Shown: piece after piece, positions 50,126 to 59,188 of the stretch
How positions within the stretch are numbered: position 1 is the stretch's first letter
Layout: the number at the start of each line of letters is the position of its first letter
Notes under the pieces: generated by a model
The model's input: the letters and a program-made list of their open reading frames with translations, nothing else
What the model was told of the DNA's origin: nothing
Databases searched by the model: none
Assembly (NCBI RefSeq): GCF_000496755.2
Contig: NZ_AYKS02000084.1
Span: 1 to 64,000, forward strand
DNA from: Serratia sp. DD3
Lineage (GTDB): Bacteria > Pseudomonadota > Gammaproteobacteria > Enterobacterales > Enterobacteriaceae
DNA: 64,000 nt
Reading direction: 5' to 3'
Position numbers and translations under genes: made by a program

Positions 50126-50953
50126 GTGATGAATACTGGAAATTTGTTATTACGTCTTAAGCAGAATTTGACGAGTTACAGTCCTACACTGCAAAAACTC
50201 GGCAATTTTGTCATCGAAGAGTCTTCCAGGGTGCTCTACTTTACCATTACTGAGTTGGCCCGTGAGAGTGGGGCCAGCGAAGCCAGTGTTACCCGCCTCT
50301 GCCGCCATCTGGGCTGCAAAGGCTACACCGAGTTTAAAATGGCGCTGGCACTGTGTGTGCAGCAAAATCAACCGGAAGTGGCGTCAAACCTCAGTTCAAC
50401 AGAAAGTTTGATCGAAGAAAGCGTACAAGCGCTGCGTGATACCGGGGCGCTACTTGACCATCAGGCATTACAACTGGCAGCCCAAGCTTTGCACCAGGCA
50501 AAAGCCGTGCAAATTTATGGCGTCGCCGCCAGTGCGATCATTGGTGATTTCCTGCAATACAAGTTATTACGTGTGGGTAAACCGGCACTGCTTTTTAGCG
50601 ATATGCATCGTGCCGCAATGAATGCCACCTCACTGGGCCAGCAGGATGTACTGATTGCCATTTCCAGTTCAGGCTCCACCAAAGATATTTTACATGCGGT
50701 CACCTTAGCCAAACAGCAACAGGCCCAGGTGATTGTTATCAGCAACACCCAACGCAGCCCCTTGGCTAAACTGGCGGATATTTTACTGGTAGCTGCCAAA
50801 CCGGAAGGCCCACTCAACGCGGGCACATTGCCAGCCAAAGTGGGGGCGATGTTATTGGTGGAGTTTATGGTGGCAGAACTGACCAAACAGGCTGCGGGCT
50901 ATAACCAGTCCATTGAAAATACCGCCCGTGCCACCTTCCCATTGCTGTTATAA
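50126..50953 (+). CDS. RpiR/MurR-family transcriptional regulator (HTH plus SIS domain)
   Basis: 275 aa. The N-terminal helix-turn-helix domain (about 1-75, FTITELARESGASEASVTRLCRHLGCKGYTEFKMAL) is followed by a sugar-isomerase (SIS) ligand domain (about 110-240, VQIYGVAASAIIGDFLQYKLLRVGK and DVLIAISSSGSTKDILHAV). SIS domains of this family bind phosphosugars. Divergent from the EIICB-nanE operon, so it is most likely its local regulator, with ManNAc-6-P or GlcNAc-6-P as probable effector. The start ATG at 50126 overlaps a second in-frame ATG one codon later. Confidence 0.88.
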   Translation: MMNTGNLLLRLKQNLTSYSPTLQKLGNFVIEESSRVLYFTITELARESGASEASVTRLCRHLGCKGYTEFKMALALCVQQNQPEVASNLSSTESLIEESVQALRDTGALLDHQALQLAAQALHQAKAVQIYGVAASAIIGDFLQYKLLRVGKPALLFSDMHRAAMNATSLGQQDVLIAISSSGSTKDILHAVTLAKQQQAQVIVISNTQRSPLAKLADILLVAAKPEGPLNAGTLPAKVGAMLLVEFMVAELTKQAAGYNQSIENTARATFPLLL

Positions 50954-50955
50954 AC

Positions 50956-51303
50956 TCACACCACCATACGGCCATAAAGCCAATATCCTGCGGCCAACAT
51001 CGCCAGCAGATTAACCACCACACTGAGAATAAAATACGTTTTAAAGGGCTGTTTTTGCGTTTTATGCCGGAAAAGCTGTTGCCCAAGAAAGCCTCCTATC
51101 CAGCCCCCCAGTATCCCAAACAGTAACAGGGTGAACTCTGGCAACCGTTGCCACCCCTTGCTGGCAGCCAGTTTGTCGCCACCATAGAGCAACAGGGTCA
51201 ACACATTGACCAGCAACCACCACCCCCATAATGGATGGGGAATAAACTGGCAGCCAATAAAAATCAGCAACAGCATCAAATAACAAAAATAATTGATTTT
51301 CAT
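50956..51303 (-). CDS. DUF1294 small membrane protein
   Basis: 115 aa from the ATG at 51303 (MKINYFCYLML); the open frame extends 24 codons further without support. Predicted three to four membrane helices with the DUF1294 signature YGGDKLAASKGWQRLPEFTLLLFGILGGWIGGFLGQQLFRHKTQKQPFK. Function unknown; some members are fused to cold-shock domains, but this one is not. Convergent with the RpiR gene, with a two-base gap. Confidence 0.8.
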   Translation of the reverse strand: MKINYFCYLMLLLIFIGCQFIPHPLWGWWLLVNVLTLLLYGGDKLAASKGWQRLPEFTLLLFGILGGWIGGFLGQQLFRHKTQKQPFKTYFILSVVVNLLAMLAAGYWLYGRMVV

Positions 51304-51445
51304 TGGTATAGGCTCAAATGGATGTAAGCTGTAATAAGGAACACATTGAAATGATAGCAAGTATAACTGCTGCAATTCATCAGCAAATTTGGCATTCTGT
51401 AACGACCGCTTATATTACTGACAAATTGACGACAAGGCAGCAATA

Positions 51446-52885
51446 ATGACTCCGCAACGTATTTTGGTTCTTGGTGCTAGTGGCTATATCGGTCAGCATC
51501 TGATCCCCTGCTTGGCTCAACAGGGTCATGAAGTCACCGCTGCCGCACGTCGCATCGAATGGTTGGAGCAACAAAACTGGCCGCAGGTGAACTGCCGCTA
51601 TGTTGATGTTTATCGCCCTGCCACCCTGCCCGACGCTTTATGGCAAATCGATACCGTCTATTACCTGATCCACGGAATGGGTGATGGCGAGCATTTTATC
51701 GAAAAAGAGCGTCAAGCCGCAGAAAATCTACGTAATGCACTGCGAGATTCTCAGGTCAAGCAAGTTATTTTCCTCGGTGCTCTGCAACCGGCAGGGGAAA
51801 GCTCCCCGCACCTGGTGGCGCGTAAACTGACCGGTGAGATCCTGCGGCAAAGCGGGATACCGATAACAGAGCTGCGCGCCGGTATTATTATCGGCCCAGG
51901 TTCCGCAGCTTTCGAGATTATGCGCGATATGGTTTACAACATGCCGGTCCTGACCCCGCCACGTTGGGTACGTTCTAAATCCTCGCCGATAGCCTTGGAT
52001 AATTTGCTCACCTACCTGACCGAGTTATTACAACATCCCGCAACAGAAAGCCGGATTTTCGACGTTGCTGGCCCGGAGTACATCAGCTACCAAACCATGT
52101 TTGAACGTTTTATTGCCATCAGCGGTAAAAAACGTTGGTTGATCCCAGTTCCTTTGCCGACGCGCTTTATCTCAGTCTGGTTTATCAGCATGATTACCTC
52201 GGTGCCGCCGTCCATTGCCAAAGCCTTGATTCAGGGCCTTAACCATGACTTACCCGCTAATGGTCAACCGCTGCAAACGTTAATCCCACAGCCGCTACAA
52301 ACCTTTGATCAGGCAGTCACCCTCACCCTACGCCGCGAAGAAGAAGTTACCGACTCTGCAGACTGGGGTTACGCCCCAGAAGCCAGAGCCCGCTGGCGCC
52401 CAGGCTACGGCTTCTACCCCAAACAAGCCGGCTGCATAGTGGAAACAGCCGCCTCCAGTGAAGCCTTATGGCATGTGGTTCAGCAATTGGGCGGCAAAGA
52501 AGGCTATTTCTATGCCAATCTTTTGTGGCAAATCCGCGCTCGGATGGACGATATGCTGGGGAACGGTGTCGTCTATGGCCGACCGCAACGGGAAACCTTA
52601 GCAGTCGGCGATGTGGTGGATGGTTGGAAAGTGATCACGCTAAAACCATTGCAACAATTAGCCTTGTTGTTCGGCATGAAAGCCCCAGGGCTTGGGCGCT
52701 TGACCTTCACCATCAAAGATCTGGGTGATCGTCGCCAACTTGATGTCCGTGCCTGGTGGCACCCTGCCGGTTTTCGCGGGTTGCTTTACTGGTTTGTCAT
52801 GATGCCAGCCCATCTGTTTATTTTTCGTGGTATGGCCAAACGCATTATTAAGCTGGCTGAACAAAAAGATAATCTATCTCGCTGA
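51446..52885 (+). CDS. ybjT: NAD(P)-binding SDR protein YbjT with C-terminal DUF2867
   Basis: 479-aa atypical short-chain dehydrogenase. The N-terminal Rossmann fold starts [16 protein letters not shown]. Residues about 1-300 carry [27 protein letters not shown] and [12 protein letters not shown]. The C-terminal DUF2867 domain (about 325-470) has [14 protein letters not shown] and [35 protein letters not shown]. Physiological substrate unknown. Located beside ybjS, as in E. coli. Confidence 0.93.
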   Translation: MTPQRILVLGASGYIGQHLIPCLAQQGHEVTAAARRIEWLEQQNWPQVNCRYVDVYRPATLPDALWQIDTVYYLIHGMGDGEHFIEKERQAAENLRNALRDSQVKQVIFLGALQPAGESSPHLVARKLTGEILRQSGIPITELRAGIIIGPGSAAFEIMRDMVYNMPVLTPPRWVRSKSSPIALDNLLTYLTELLQHPATESRIFDVAGPEYISYQTMFERFIAISGKKRWLIPVPLPTRFISVWFISMITSVPPSIAKALIQGLNHDLPANGQPLQTLIPQPLQTFDQAVTLTLRREEEVTDSADWGYAPEARARWRPGYGFYPKQAGCIVETAASSEALWHVVQQLGGKEGYFYANLLWQIRARMDDMLGNGVVYGRPQRETLAVGDVVDGWKVITLKPLQQLALLFGMKAPGLGRLTFTIKDLGDRRQLDVRAWWHPAGFRGLLYWFVMMPAHLFIFRGMAKRIIKLAEQKDNLSR

Positions 52886-53085
52886 GATTGAAATAAATTT
52901 AGTTTTTATTGGTACAACAACGAAAAACAAGCGGCGTTTACTCTGCCTGAGCGCACCATTTGCTGATACAGTTAGGCTCTTTCCGATTGCATAGCGCTTA
53001 AAATCACGGAACAATGGCGCACATTGGATAATCGCCTCCGGCAAGCAAGCCAACCGCTTGATTTTGGGTAAAAATAGAGTTCGTT

Positions 53086-54096
53086 ATGAAGGTATTGGTC
53101 ACTGGTGCAAGCAGTGGGTTAGGCCGTAGCGCCATCGAATATCTTTGCCGTCAAGGCATCGCGGTACGCGCCACCAGCCGTAATCAGGCGTTGGGTTCTC
53201 TGCTGGAAAAAATAGGCGCGGAGTTTATTCATGCCGACCTTAGCAACCTGGTTTCTACGCAAGCTAAAGCCATGTTAGCGGGGGTGGATGTGCTATGGCA
53301 CTGCTCTGGTTTTACCTCTCCGTGGGGGACTGAACAAGCCTTTGAACTGGCTAACGTCCGCGCTACGCGTCGTTTGGGGGAGTGGGCTGCGGCTTATGGC
53401 GTCTCACAGTTTATCCATATTTCCTCACCGGCGATTTATTTTGACTACCGCCATCATCACCATCTGCAGGAAGATTTCCGCCCACAGCGCTATGCCAATG
53501 AATTTGCCCGCAGCAAAGCAGCAAGCGAACAAGTGGTACAGCACCTGGCGTTATCCAACCCGCAAACTCACTTTACTATTTTGCGGCCCCAAGGGTTGTT
53601 TGGCCCACACGATAAAATATTGTTACCGCGCCTGCTGCAGATGATTAAGCAGTGCGGCAACCTGCCGTTGCCCCGTGGCGGTGACGCGCTGGTGGATATG
53701 ACCTATCAAGAAAACGCGGTACATGCGATGTGGCTGGCAACCCTGAAAACAGACACCCCATCAGGGCGTGCCTACAATATCACCAATCAACAAGTGTGCC
53801 CGCTGAAGCATGTGATACAGCAATTCATTGATCAGCTCGATATAAAATGCCGTATCCGTTCAGTGCCTTATCCGCTATTGGATCTTATCGCCAGAGCCAT
53901 GGAAAAGCTGAACAGCAACAACAACAAAGAGCCACTGTTCACGCATTATGGCGTTGCTAAACTCAATTTTGACCTCACGTTGGATAACACGCGGGCACAA
54001 CAAGAACTGGGTTATCAACCGCTGATCTCACTGGAAGAGGGCATTACTCATACTGCTCGCTGGCTGGCAGAACACGGCAAACTGCACGGCCTGTGA
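53086..54096 (+). CDS. ybjS: NAD-dependent epimerase/dehydratase-family protein YbjS
   Basis: 336-aa extended SDR. The nucleotide-binding GxxGxxG is [37 protein letters not shown] and the YxxxK-like FARSKAASE region follow. The sequence tracks E. coli YbjS through [22 protein letters not shown] and [27 protein letters not shown]. Similar to 3-beta-hydroxysteroid dehydrogenase/isomerases, but its substrate is unknown. Convergent with amiD, whose stop abuts this gene. Confidence 0.93.
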   Translation: MKVLVTGASSGLGRSAIEYLCRQGIAVRATSRNQALGSLLEKIGAEFIHADLSNLVSTQAKAMLAGVDVLWHCSGFTSPWGTEQAFELANVRATRRLGEWAAAYGVSQFIHISSPAIYFDYRHHHHLQEDFRPQRYANEFARSKAASEQVVQHLALSNPQTHFTILRPQGLFGPHDKILLPRLLQMIKQCGNLPLPRGGDALVDMTYQENAVHAMWLATLKTDTPSGRAYNITNQQVCPLKHVIQQFIDQLDIKCRIRSVPYPLLDLIARAMEKLNSNNNKEPLFTHYGVAKLNFDLTLDNTRAQQELGYQPLISLEEGITHTARWLAEHGKLHGL

Positions 54097-54951
54097 TTAG
54101 CGCCCCTGCCCATATTTGCTGAGCAAGGCATCAATAATCGCTTCACTTTCGGCATCCGGCTTACCGCGATGATCGCCAGGTCGGAAATGCATCTGAAACG
54201 CCGCCACCAAGTGCTGCTGCTGATTTCTATCCCACGTGGGATCAACACCGTAACCATAGCGTTGCAGTTTGGCCAAAAACGGCGCCATCGCTACCGGGGC
54301 CTGCTTATCACGACCCGCCAGATAGTATTCAACCTGTTGCTTATCCGGCCATGCGCCAATACCCGCCTGCGCCAATTGCTGCCAAGGGAACAGCGGCCCC
54401 GGATCCTGCTTGCGCTGTGGAGCAATATCACTATGGCCAACGATATCCATCGGCTGAATATCGTAACGCTTTATGATATCGCGGCTCAGTAGAATCAATA
54501 GCTCGATCTGTGCTGGGGAATACGGGGGCCAATGCTTGGCCTGCAACAGATGACTAAACCCCGGGTTGACGAGCTCAATACCAATCGAAGTATCATTGAG
54601 ATTATTGCGCCCACGCCAATAGCTGACGCCGGCGTGCCAAGCACGCATCTCTTCCGGCACCAATTGGTAAGCCACGGGTTTGCCCTTTTGCAATGACGGC
54701 TGCTCAGGCAACAAATAATGAGCACTAACATTTTCATCTGTCAGTGTCTTCAACGACGCGTTAAAATCCGACGCAGTATAATGCATCACCAAAAAACGAA
54801 TTCGCTGATCTGCCCCCCGGGCCTGATGCAAGGTTTCCAAGCGATAGCTGCCCTGCTCCATAATGGTACTGGCACTGGTACTGTGCTGCTGGGTTTGGCA
54901 CCCTGCCAATAGTACACTTGCTAATATCACCGCTGCTCTGATACTCACCAT
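54097..54951 (-). CDS. amiD: N-acetylmuramoyl-L-alanine amidase AmiD (lipoprotein)
   Basis: Outer-membrane-anchored zinc amidase that cleaves muropeptides, including anhydro forms. 284 aa from the ATG at 54951, preceded by GGAGGG. The lipoprotein signal ends in the lipobox LLAG-C18. The amidase_2 domain shows VMHYTASDFNAS (zinc His), SAHYLLPE, WHAGVSYWRGRNNLNDTSIGIELVNPG and VGHSDIAPQRKQDPGPLFPW (His and catalytic Lys/Asp region). The C-terminal peptidoglycan-binding-like segment includes AAFQMHFRPGDHRG. In E. coli ybjP and ybjQ lie between amiD and artP; they are absent here. Confidence 0.95.
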   Translation of the reverse strand: MVSIRAAVILASVLLAGCQTQQHSTSASTIMEQGSYRLETLHQARGADQRIRFLVMHYTASDFNASLKTLTDENVSAHYLLPEQPSLQKGKPVAYQLVPEEMRAWHAGVSYWRGRNNLNDTSIGIELVNPGFSHLLQAKHWPPYSPAQIELLILLSRDIIKRYDIQPMDIVGHSDIAPQRKQDPGPLFPWQQLAQAGIGAWPDKQQVEYYLAGRDKQAPVAMAPFLAKLQRYGYGVDPTWDRNQQQHLVAAFQMHFRPGDHRGKPDAESEAIIDALLSKYGQGR

Positions 54952-55171
54952 CCCTCCAATATACCCTTCGCCATTCAAACTGCTGGGGCCATAATCGATG
55001 TTTGATGACTGGCGAACCTATGCCAAGAATCCCTCACCTCGCATACCTTCACCCCAAACACCCTCGATTTAAAAAGAATATCTATCAATATCACATACGA
55101 CGAAGGAAACAACCGATAAGAATATCAATCTCACTATATTGTGCTACCTCCGTCGCGTTATCCTGCTCAGT

Positions 55172-55210
55172 GATAAATTTTAACTCACAAAGATTGCATA
55201 AGTATTCTAT
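55172..55210 (+). promoter_or_regulatory. Candidate paired ARG boxes upstream of artP
   Basis: Two 18-base sites, 55172-55189 (10 of 18 matches to the ArgR consensus) and 55193-55210 (13 of 18), are separated by the characteristic 3 bases and end 44 bases before the artP ATG. The first box is weak. ArgR regulation of art genes is known in E. coli. The 54952-55254 gap contains no gene. Confidence 0.45.
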
Positions 55211-55254
55211 GGAAGTTAACATTCGCCGCATCAATGTCTATTCAACTCCTACGC

Positions 55255-55983
55255 ATGAGTATTCAACTAAAAGATATCAATTGCTTTTACGGCGCACACC
55301 AGGCGCTGTTTAACATCACTTTGGATTGCCCTGCAGGGGAAACGTTAGTATTGCTTGGGCCAAGTGGTGCCGGGAAAAGCTCTTTGCTACGGGTACTTAA
55401 CCTGCTTGAGATGCCACGTTCAGGGGTACTGAACATCGCTGGCAACCAGTTTGATTTCAAACAGGCACCCGGTGAAAAATCCATCCGCGAACTGCGCCAG
55501 AATGTCGGCATGGTATTTCAGCAATACAATCTCTGGCCGCATCTTAACGTACTGCAAAACCTGATAGAAGCCCCTTGCCGTGTACTTGGCCTAACCAAGG
55601 CTCAGGCGATGGAACGGGCCGATAAGCTGTTAACGCGTCTGCGCTTGACTGATTTTGCTGATCGTTTTCCGCTGCATCTTTCCGGTGGTCAACAACAGCG
55701 TGTTGCTATCGCCCGTGCACTCATGATGGAACCGCAGGTGTTGTTGTTCGATGAACCGACTGCCGCACTGGACCCGGAAATTACTGCACAAATTGTCAGT
55801 ATCATCAATGAACTGGCAGGTACTGGCATCACTCAGGTGATCGTTACCCATGAAGTTGAAGTCGCACGTAAAACCGCCAGCCGAGTGGTCTATATGGAAA
55901 ATGGCCGCGTCGTTGAACAGGGGTCTGCGCTTCATTTTGCTCAACCGCAAACCACAGAGTTTGCTAACTACCTGTCACACTAA
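55255..55983 (+). CDS. artP: Arginine ABC transporter ATP-binding protein
   Basis: Cytoplasmic ATPase of the ArtPQM-ArtI/J arginine importer. 242 aa from the ATG at 55255 ([19 protein letters not shown]), matching E. coli. An in-frame ATG 21 bases upstream also encodes MSIQL, a short local duplication. Walker [14 protein letters not shown]-loop [10 protein letters not shown], signature [15 protein letters not shown], Walker [14 protein letters not shown] and switch VTHE are all intact. First gene of artPIQM. Confidence 0.98.
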   Translation: MSIQLKDINCFYGAHQALFNITLDCPAGETLVLLGPSGAGKSSLLRVLNLLEMPRSGVLNIAGNQFDFKQAPGEKSIRELRQNVGMVFQQYNLWPHLNVLQNLIEAPCRVLGLTKAQAMERADKLLTRLRLTDFADRFPLHLSGGQQQRVAIARALMMEPQVLLFDEPTAALDPEITAQIVSIINELAGTGITQVIVTHEVEVARKTASRVVYMENGRVVEQGSALHFAQPQTTEFANYLSH

Positions 55984-56015
55984 TACTTTTATTTGCTGTT
56001 TTAGGGGAATTTGCG

Positions 56016-56747
56016 ATGAAAAAACTACTTATCGCCGCCGTTCTGGCTGGCATCAGCGTTTCTGCCACTGCCGCTGAAACTATTCGTTTCGCTACCGAAG
56101 CGTCCTATCCTCCGTTCGAGTTTGTCGCGGCAGATAATAAGATCCAAGGTTTTGATATCGACCTGGCTAATGCCCTGTGTAAAGAGATCCAGGCCGAATG
56201 TACTTTTACCAATCAAGCCTTCGACAGTTTAATCCCAAGCCTGAAGTTCAAACGCTTCGATGCCGTAATTGCAGGTATGGATATTACCCCTGAGCGTGAG
56301 AAACAAGTGCTGTTCAGCAAGCCTTATTATGATAACTCAGCGCTATTCATTGCTGAGAAAGGTAAGCTGGCTGACGTTGCCGCACTGAAAGGTAAAAAGG
56401 TAGGTGTACAAAATGGCACCACTCACCAGAAATACCTGACCGATAAACACCCGGAAATCACCACCGTGCCTTACGACAGCTATCAGAATGCAATTCTGGA
56501 TCTGAAGAATGGCCGTGTTGATGCGGTGTTCGGAGATACTGCCGTGGTTAACGAATGGTTGAAGCAGAATGCTGCACTGGCCGCCGTGGGTGACAAAGTG
56601 ACCGATAAAGGCTATTTCGGCACCGGTCTGGGGATTGCGGTTCGCCAGCAAAATACCGAGCTACAAGGGAAATTCAACGCAGCTCTGGATAAAATCAAGC
56701 AAGATGGCACCTACGAAACCATCTACAAAAAATGGTTCCAACAGTAA
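56016..56747 (+). CDS. artI: Arginine-binding periplasmic protein ArtI
   Basis: Solute-binding protein for the Art system; 243 aa with a signal peptide (MKKLLIAAVLAGISVSATAA, cleaved before ETIRF or AETIRF). The type-3 binding fold has EASYPPFEFVAADNKIQGFDIDLANALC and FDAVIAGMDITPEREKQVLFSKPYY, with the ligand-contacting aspartate and arginine residues typical of basic amino-acid binders. Strongly similar to ArtJ at 58348, from which it probably arose by duplication. Lies 32 bases after artP. Confidence 0.96.
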   Translation: MKKLLIAAVLAGISVSATAAETIRFATEASYPPFEFVAADNKIQGFDIDLANALCKEIQAECTFTNQAFDSLIPSLKFKRFDAVIAGMDITPEREKQVLFSKPYYDNSALFIAEKGKLADVAALKGKKVGVQNGTTHQKYLTDKHPEITTVPYDSYQNAILDLKNGRVDAVFGDTAVVNEWLKQNAALAAVGDKVTDKGYFGTGLGIAVRQQNTELQGKFNAALDKIKQDGTYETIYKKWFQQ

Positions 56748-56756
56748 TCATCACCC

Positions 56757-57473
56757 ATGAATGAAATTCAACCTCTAGCAAGCGCCGCCGGCATGACCGT
56801 TGGCCTTGCCGTTTGTGCCTTGGTGCTCGGGTTAATCCTGGCGATGCTGTTTGCCGTCTGGGAAACCTCCCGTTGGAAAGTGGTCAGTTGGCTCGGAACC
56901 GCTTGGGTGACGCTATTGCGTGGCTTGCCGGAGATCCTGGTGGTGCTGTTCATTTATTTCGGCTCATCACAGCTGTTACTGCTGCTGTCGGACGGCTTTA
57001 CCCTAAACTTTGGCCTGTTCCAACTACCGGTACAGTTGGCTATCGATAATTTCGAGATCAGCCCCTTCATGTGTGGCGTCATTGCCCTCGCCCTGCTGTA
57101 TGCTGCTTACGCCTCGCAAACCTTGCGTGGGGCGCTGAAAGCCGTGCCGCAAGGCCAGTGGGAATCGGGCCAGGCATTGGGGTTGAGCAAAGCGGCAATA
57201 TTTTTCCGTTTAATCATGCCGCAAATGTGGCGCCATGCCTTGCCGGGGCTAGGTAATCAATGGTTGGTGTTATTGAAAGATACCGCACTGGTTTCCCTGA
57301 TCAGCGTTAATGACTTGATGCTGCAAACCAAAAGTATCGCCACCCGTACTCAGGAACCGTTTAACTGGTATGTCATTGCCGCAGCCATTTATCTGCTGGT
57401 GACATTACTCAGCCAGTACATCCTTAAACGGATTGAACTCCGTGCCACACGTTTTGAACGGAGGCCATCCTGA
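56757..57473 (+). CDS. artQ: Arginine ABC transporter permease ArtQ
   Basis: 238-aa inner-membrane permease with about five helices. The EAA motif that docks the ATPase is [31 protein letters not shown]. It pairs with ArtM to form the channel. Starts nine bases after the artI stop, and its TGA overlaps the artM start (TGATG), indicating coupled translation. Confidence 0.97.
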   Translation: MNEIQPLASAAGMTVGLAVCALVLGLILAMLFAVWETSRWKVVSWLGTAWVTLLRGLPEILVVLFIYFGSSQLLLLLSDGFTLNFGLFQLPVQLAIDNFEISPFMCGVIALALLYAAYASQTLRGALKAVPQGQWESGQALGLSKAAIFFRLIMPQMWRHALPGLGNQWLVLLKDTALVSLISVNDLMLQTKSIATRTQEPFNWYVIAAAIYLLVTLLSQYILKRIELRATRFERRPS

Positions 57474-58141
57474 TGCTTGAGTTCTTACCTGTCATTCTTA
57501 AAGGATTACATACCAGCTTGACGCTGACGGTAGCGGCATTGGTGGTTTCCCTATTCCTGTCATTGTTCCTGACGGTGATACTGACGCTAAAAACGCCGGT
57601 ATTGACGCCGTTGGTAAAGGGCTATATTACGCTGTTCACCGGCACCCCCCTGCTGGTACAAATCTTCCTGATTTACTATGGCCCGGGCCAGTTCCCCGCC
57701 ATCCGTGAGTATCCCTGGTTGTGGAGTCTGTTATCACAACCTTGGCTCTGCGCCATGATCGCCTTGGCGTTAAACAGTGCGGCTTATACCACCTTATTGT
57801 TCCACGGTGCGGTACGTGCTATCCCGGAAGGTCAGTGGCAATCTTGTGAAGCCCTTGGCATGTCGCGCAAGCAAACATTGCGCATTCTATTACCGTTCGC
57901 CTTTAAACGCGCCTTGTCCTCCTATTCCAACGAAGTGGTCTTGGTCTTCAAGAGTACCTCGCTGGCCTACACCATCACGCTGATGGAAGTGATGGGGTAC
58001 AGCCAACTGATGTATGGCCGAACTTATGATGTGATGGTGTTTGGTGCTGCAGGTCTTGTTTACCTGTGTGTTAACGGGTTACTGACATTGATGATGCGCC
58101 TGATTGAACGCCGTGCGCTGGCGTTTGAACGCCGCAACTAA
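57473..58141 (+). CDS. artM: Arginine ABC transporter permease ArtM
   Basis: 222-aa second channel subunit with about five membrane helices. N-terminus LEFLPVILKGLHTSLTLTVAALVVSLFLS; the EAA motif is GAVRAIPEGQWQSCEALGMSRKQTLRILLPFAFKRAL. Last gene of artPIQM, with a strong terminator 30 bases after it that separates it from artJ. Confidence 0.97.
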   Translation: MLEFLPVILKGLHTSLTLTVAALVVSLFLSLFLTVILTLKTPVLTPLVKGYITLFTGTPLLVQIFLIYYGPGQFPAIREYPWLWSLLSQPWLCAMIALALNSAAYTTLLFHGAVRAIPEGQWQSCEALGMSRKQTLRILLPFAFKRALSSYSNEVVLVFKSTSLAYTITLMEVMGYSQLMYGRTYDVMVFGAAGLVYLCVNGLLTLMMRLIERRALAFERRN

Positions 58142-58170
58142 GCTAGCTGGCTAGCGAAACTGCTTGCTTC

Positions 58171-58197
58171 AAGCCCTGCCCTGCAGGGCTTTTTTAT
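58171..58197 (+). terminator. Intrinsic terminator of artPIQM
   Basis: AGCCCTG (58172-58178) pairs with CAGGGCT (58184-58190), followed by TTTTTTATT. Ends the artPIQM transcript ahead of the separately regulated artJ. Confidence 0.88.
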
Positions 58198-58204
58198 TCC
58201 ACCA

Positions 58205-58243
58205 AATAAATTTTTAATCATTCATATTGCATATTAATTCACT
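58205..58243 (+). promoter_or_regulatory. Paired ARG boxes (ArgR operator) upstream of artJ
   Basis: Two 18-base sites, 58205-58222 (14 of 18 matches to AATGAATAATTATTCATT) and 58226-58243 (13 of 18), are separated by exactly 3 bases, the classic ArgR hexamer operator. They end 104 bases before the artJ ATG. artJ is the art gene most strongly repressed by ArgR-arginine in E. coli. Confidence 0.75.
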
Positions 58244-58347
58244 AAATGGCATGTTTAGCGTCCTAGCCACTCACCATGCCGACGTTATTGGCAGCAAAAT
58301 CAAAGGTGGCGAAATAAAGAATCTCATTTTTGACAGGAGTATTACGC

Positions 58348-59082
58348 ATGAAAAAGCTGTTACTTGCCGCCACCCTTCTCGCCGGGATGACCTTTAACGC
58401 CGCAGCGGCAGAGAGTATCCGTTTTGCCTCTTCTGCCACCTATCCCCCTTTTGAATCCCTGGATGCCAACAACCAAATCGTCGGCTTTGATATCGATTTG
58501 GCCAAAGCCTTATGCAAACAGATGCAGGCCGAGTGTACTTTCTCCAACCATGCTTTTGATAGCCTGATCGCCGCACTGAAATTCAAAAAATATGATGCAG
58601 TGATCTCCGGTATGGATATCACCGCAGAACGTAGCAAGCAGGTCTCTTTTACCCAGCCTTATTATGCCAACTCCGCTATCGTGATTGCCCCAAAAGGCAA
58701 ATTCACCTCACTGGCTGATTTAAAAGGTAAGAAAATCGGTATGGAGAATGGCACTACCCACCAAAAATATATGCAGGATAAACACCCAGAGATTAATACG
58801 GTGTCTTATGACAGCTATCAAAACGCCATTCTGGAAGTGAAAAATGGCCGTATTGATGGTGTGTTTGGGGATACCGCGGTGGTGAATGAATGGCTGAAAA
58901 ACAACCCGGACCTGGCCCCTGTGGGTGAGCATGTTACTGATGCCCAGTACTTTGGCACAGGTTTAGGTATTGCCGTGCGCCAAGATAACCAGGCGCTGTT
59001 AGCCAAGTTAAACGCTGCGCTGGATGCCATCAAGGCTGATGGTACTTATAAAGCCATTAACGACAAGTGGTTCCCGCAATAA
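58348..59082 (+). CDS. artJ: Arginine-binding periplasmic protein ArtJ
   Basis: High-affinity arginine-binding protein; 244 aa from the ATG at 58348 with AGGAG at 58335-58339. Signal peptide MKKLLLAATLLAGMTFNAAA, cleaved before AES. Same fold and motifs as ArtI (SATYPPFESLDANNQIVGFDIDLAKALC, GMDITAERSKQVSFTQPYY). Its own ARG-box promoter and a terminator before it make it an independent transcription unit that can switch the transporter's binding protein by arginine supply. Confidence 0.97.
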   Translation: MKKLLLAATLLAGMTFNAAAAESIRFASSATYPPFESLDANNQIVGFDIDLAKALCKQMQAECTFSNHAFDSLIAALKFKKYDAVISGMDITAERSKQVSFTQPYYANSAIVIAPKGKFTSLADLKGKKIGMENGTTHQKYMQDKHPEINTVSYDSYQNAILEVKNGRIDGVFGDTAVVNEWLKNNPDLAPVGEHVTDAQYFGTGLGIAVRQDNQALLAKLNAALDAIKADGTYKAINDKWFPQ

Positions 59083-59106
59083 GTGACCCGTCAGTGATCA
59101 GTGCTT

Positions 59107-59171
59107 AGGGCTTGAACCCTGCCCAGATCCATTCAAGTTACCACTTGAGTGCGATGGGCAGTTCGAGCCCT
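59107..59171. terminator. Long nested hairpin between artJ and rlmC
   Basis: Three stacked stems: 59107-59117 with 59161-59171 (one G-T wobble), 59120-59125 with 59155-59160, and 59133-59138 with 59143-59148. They form a 65-base structure between convergent genes. No strong T run follows on the plus strand (GACTATTTT). Confidence 0.55.
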
Positions 59172-59188
59172 GACTATTTTCGTGCTAT

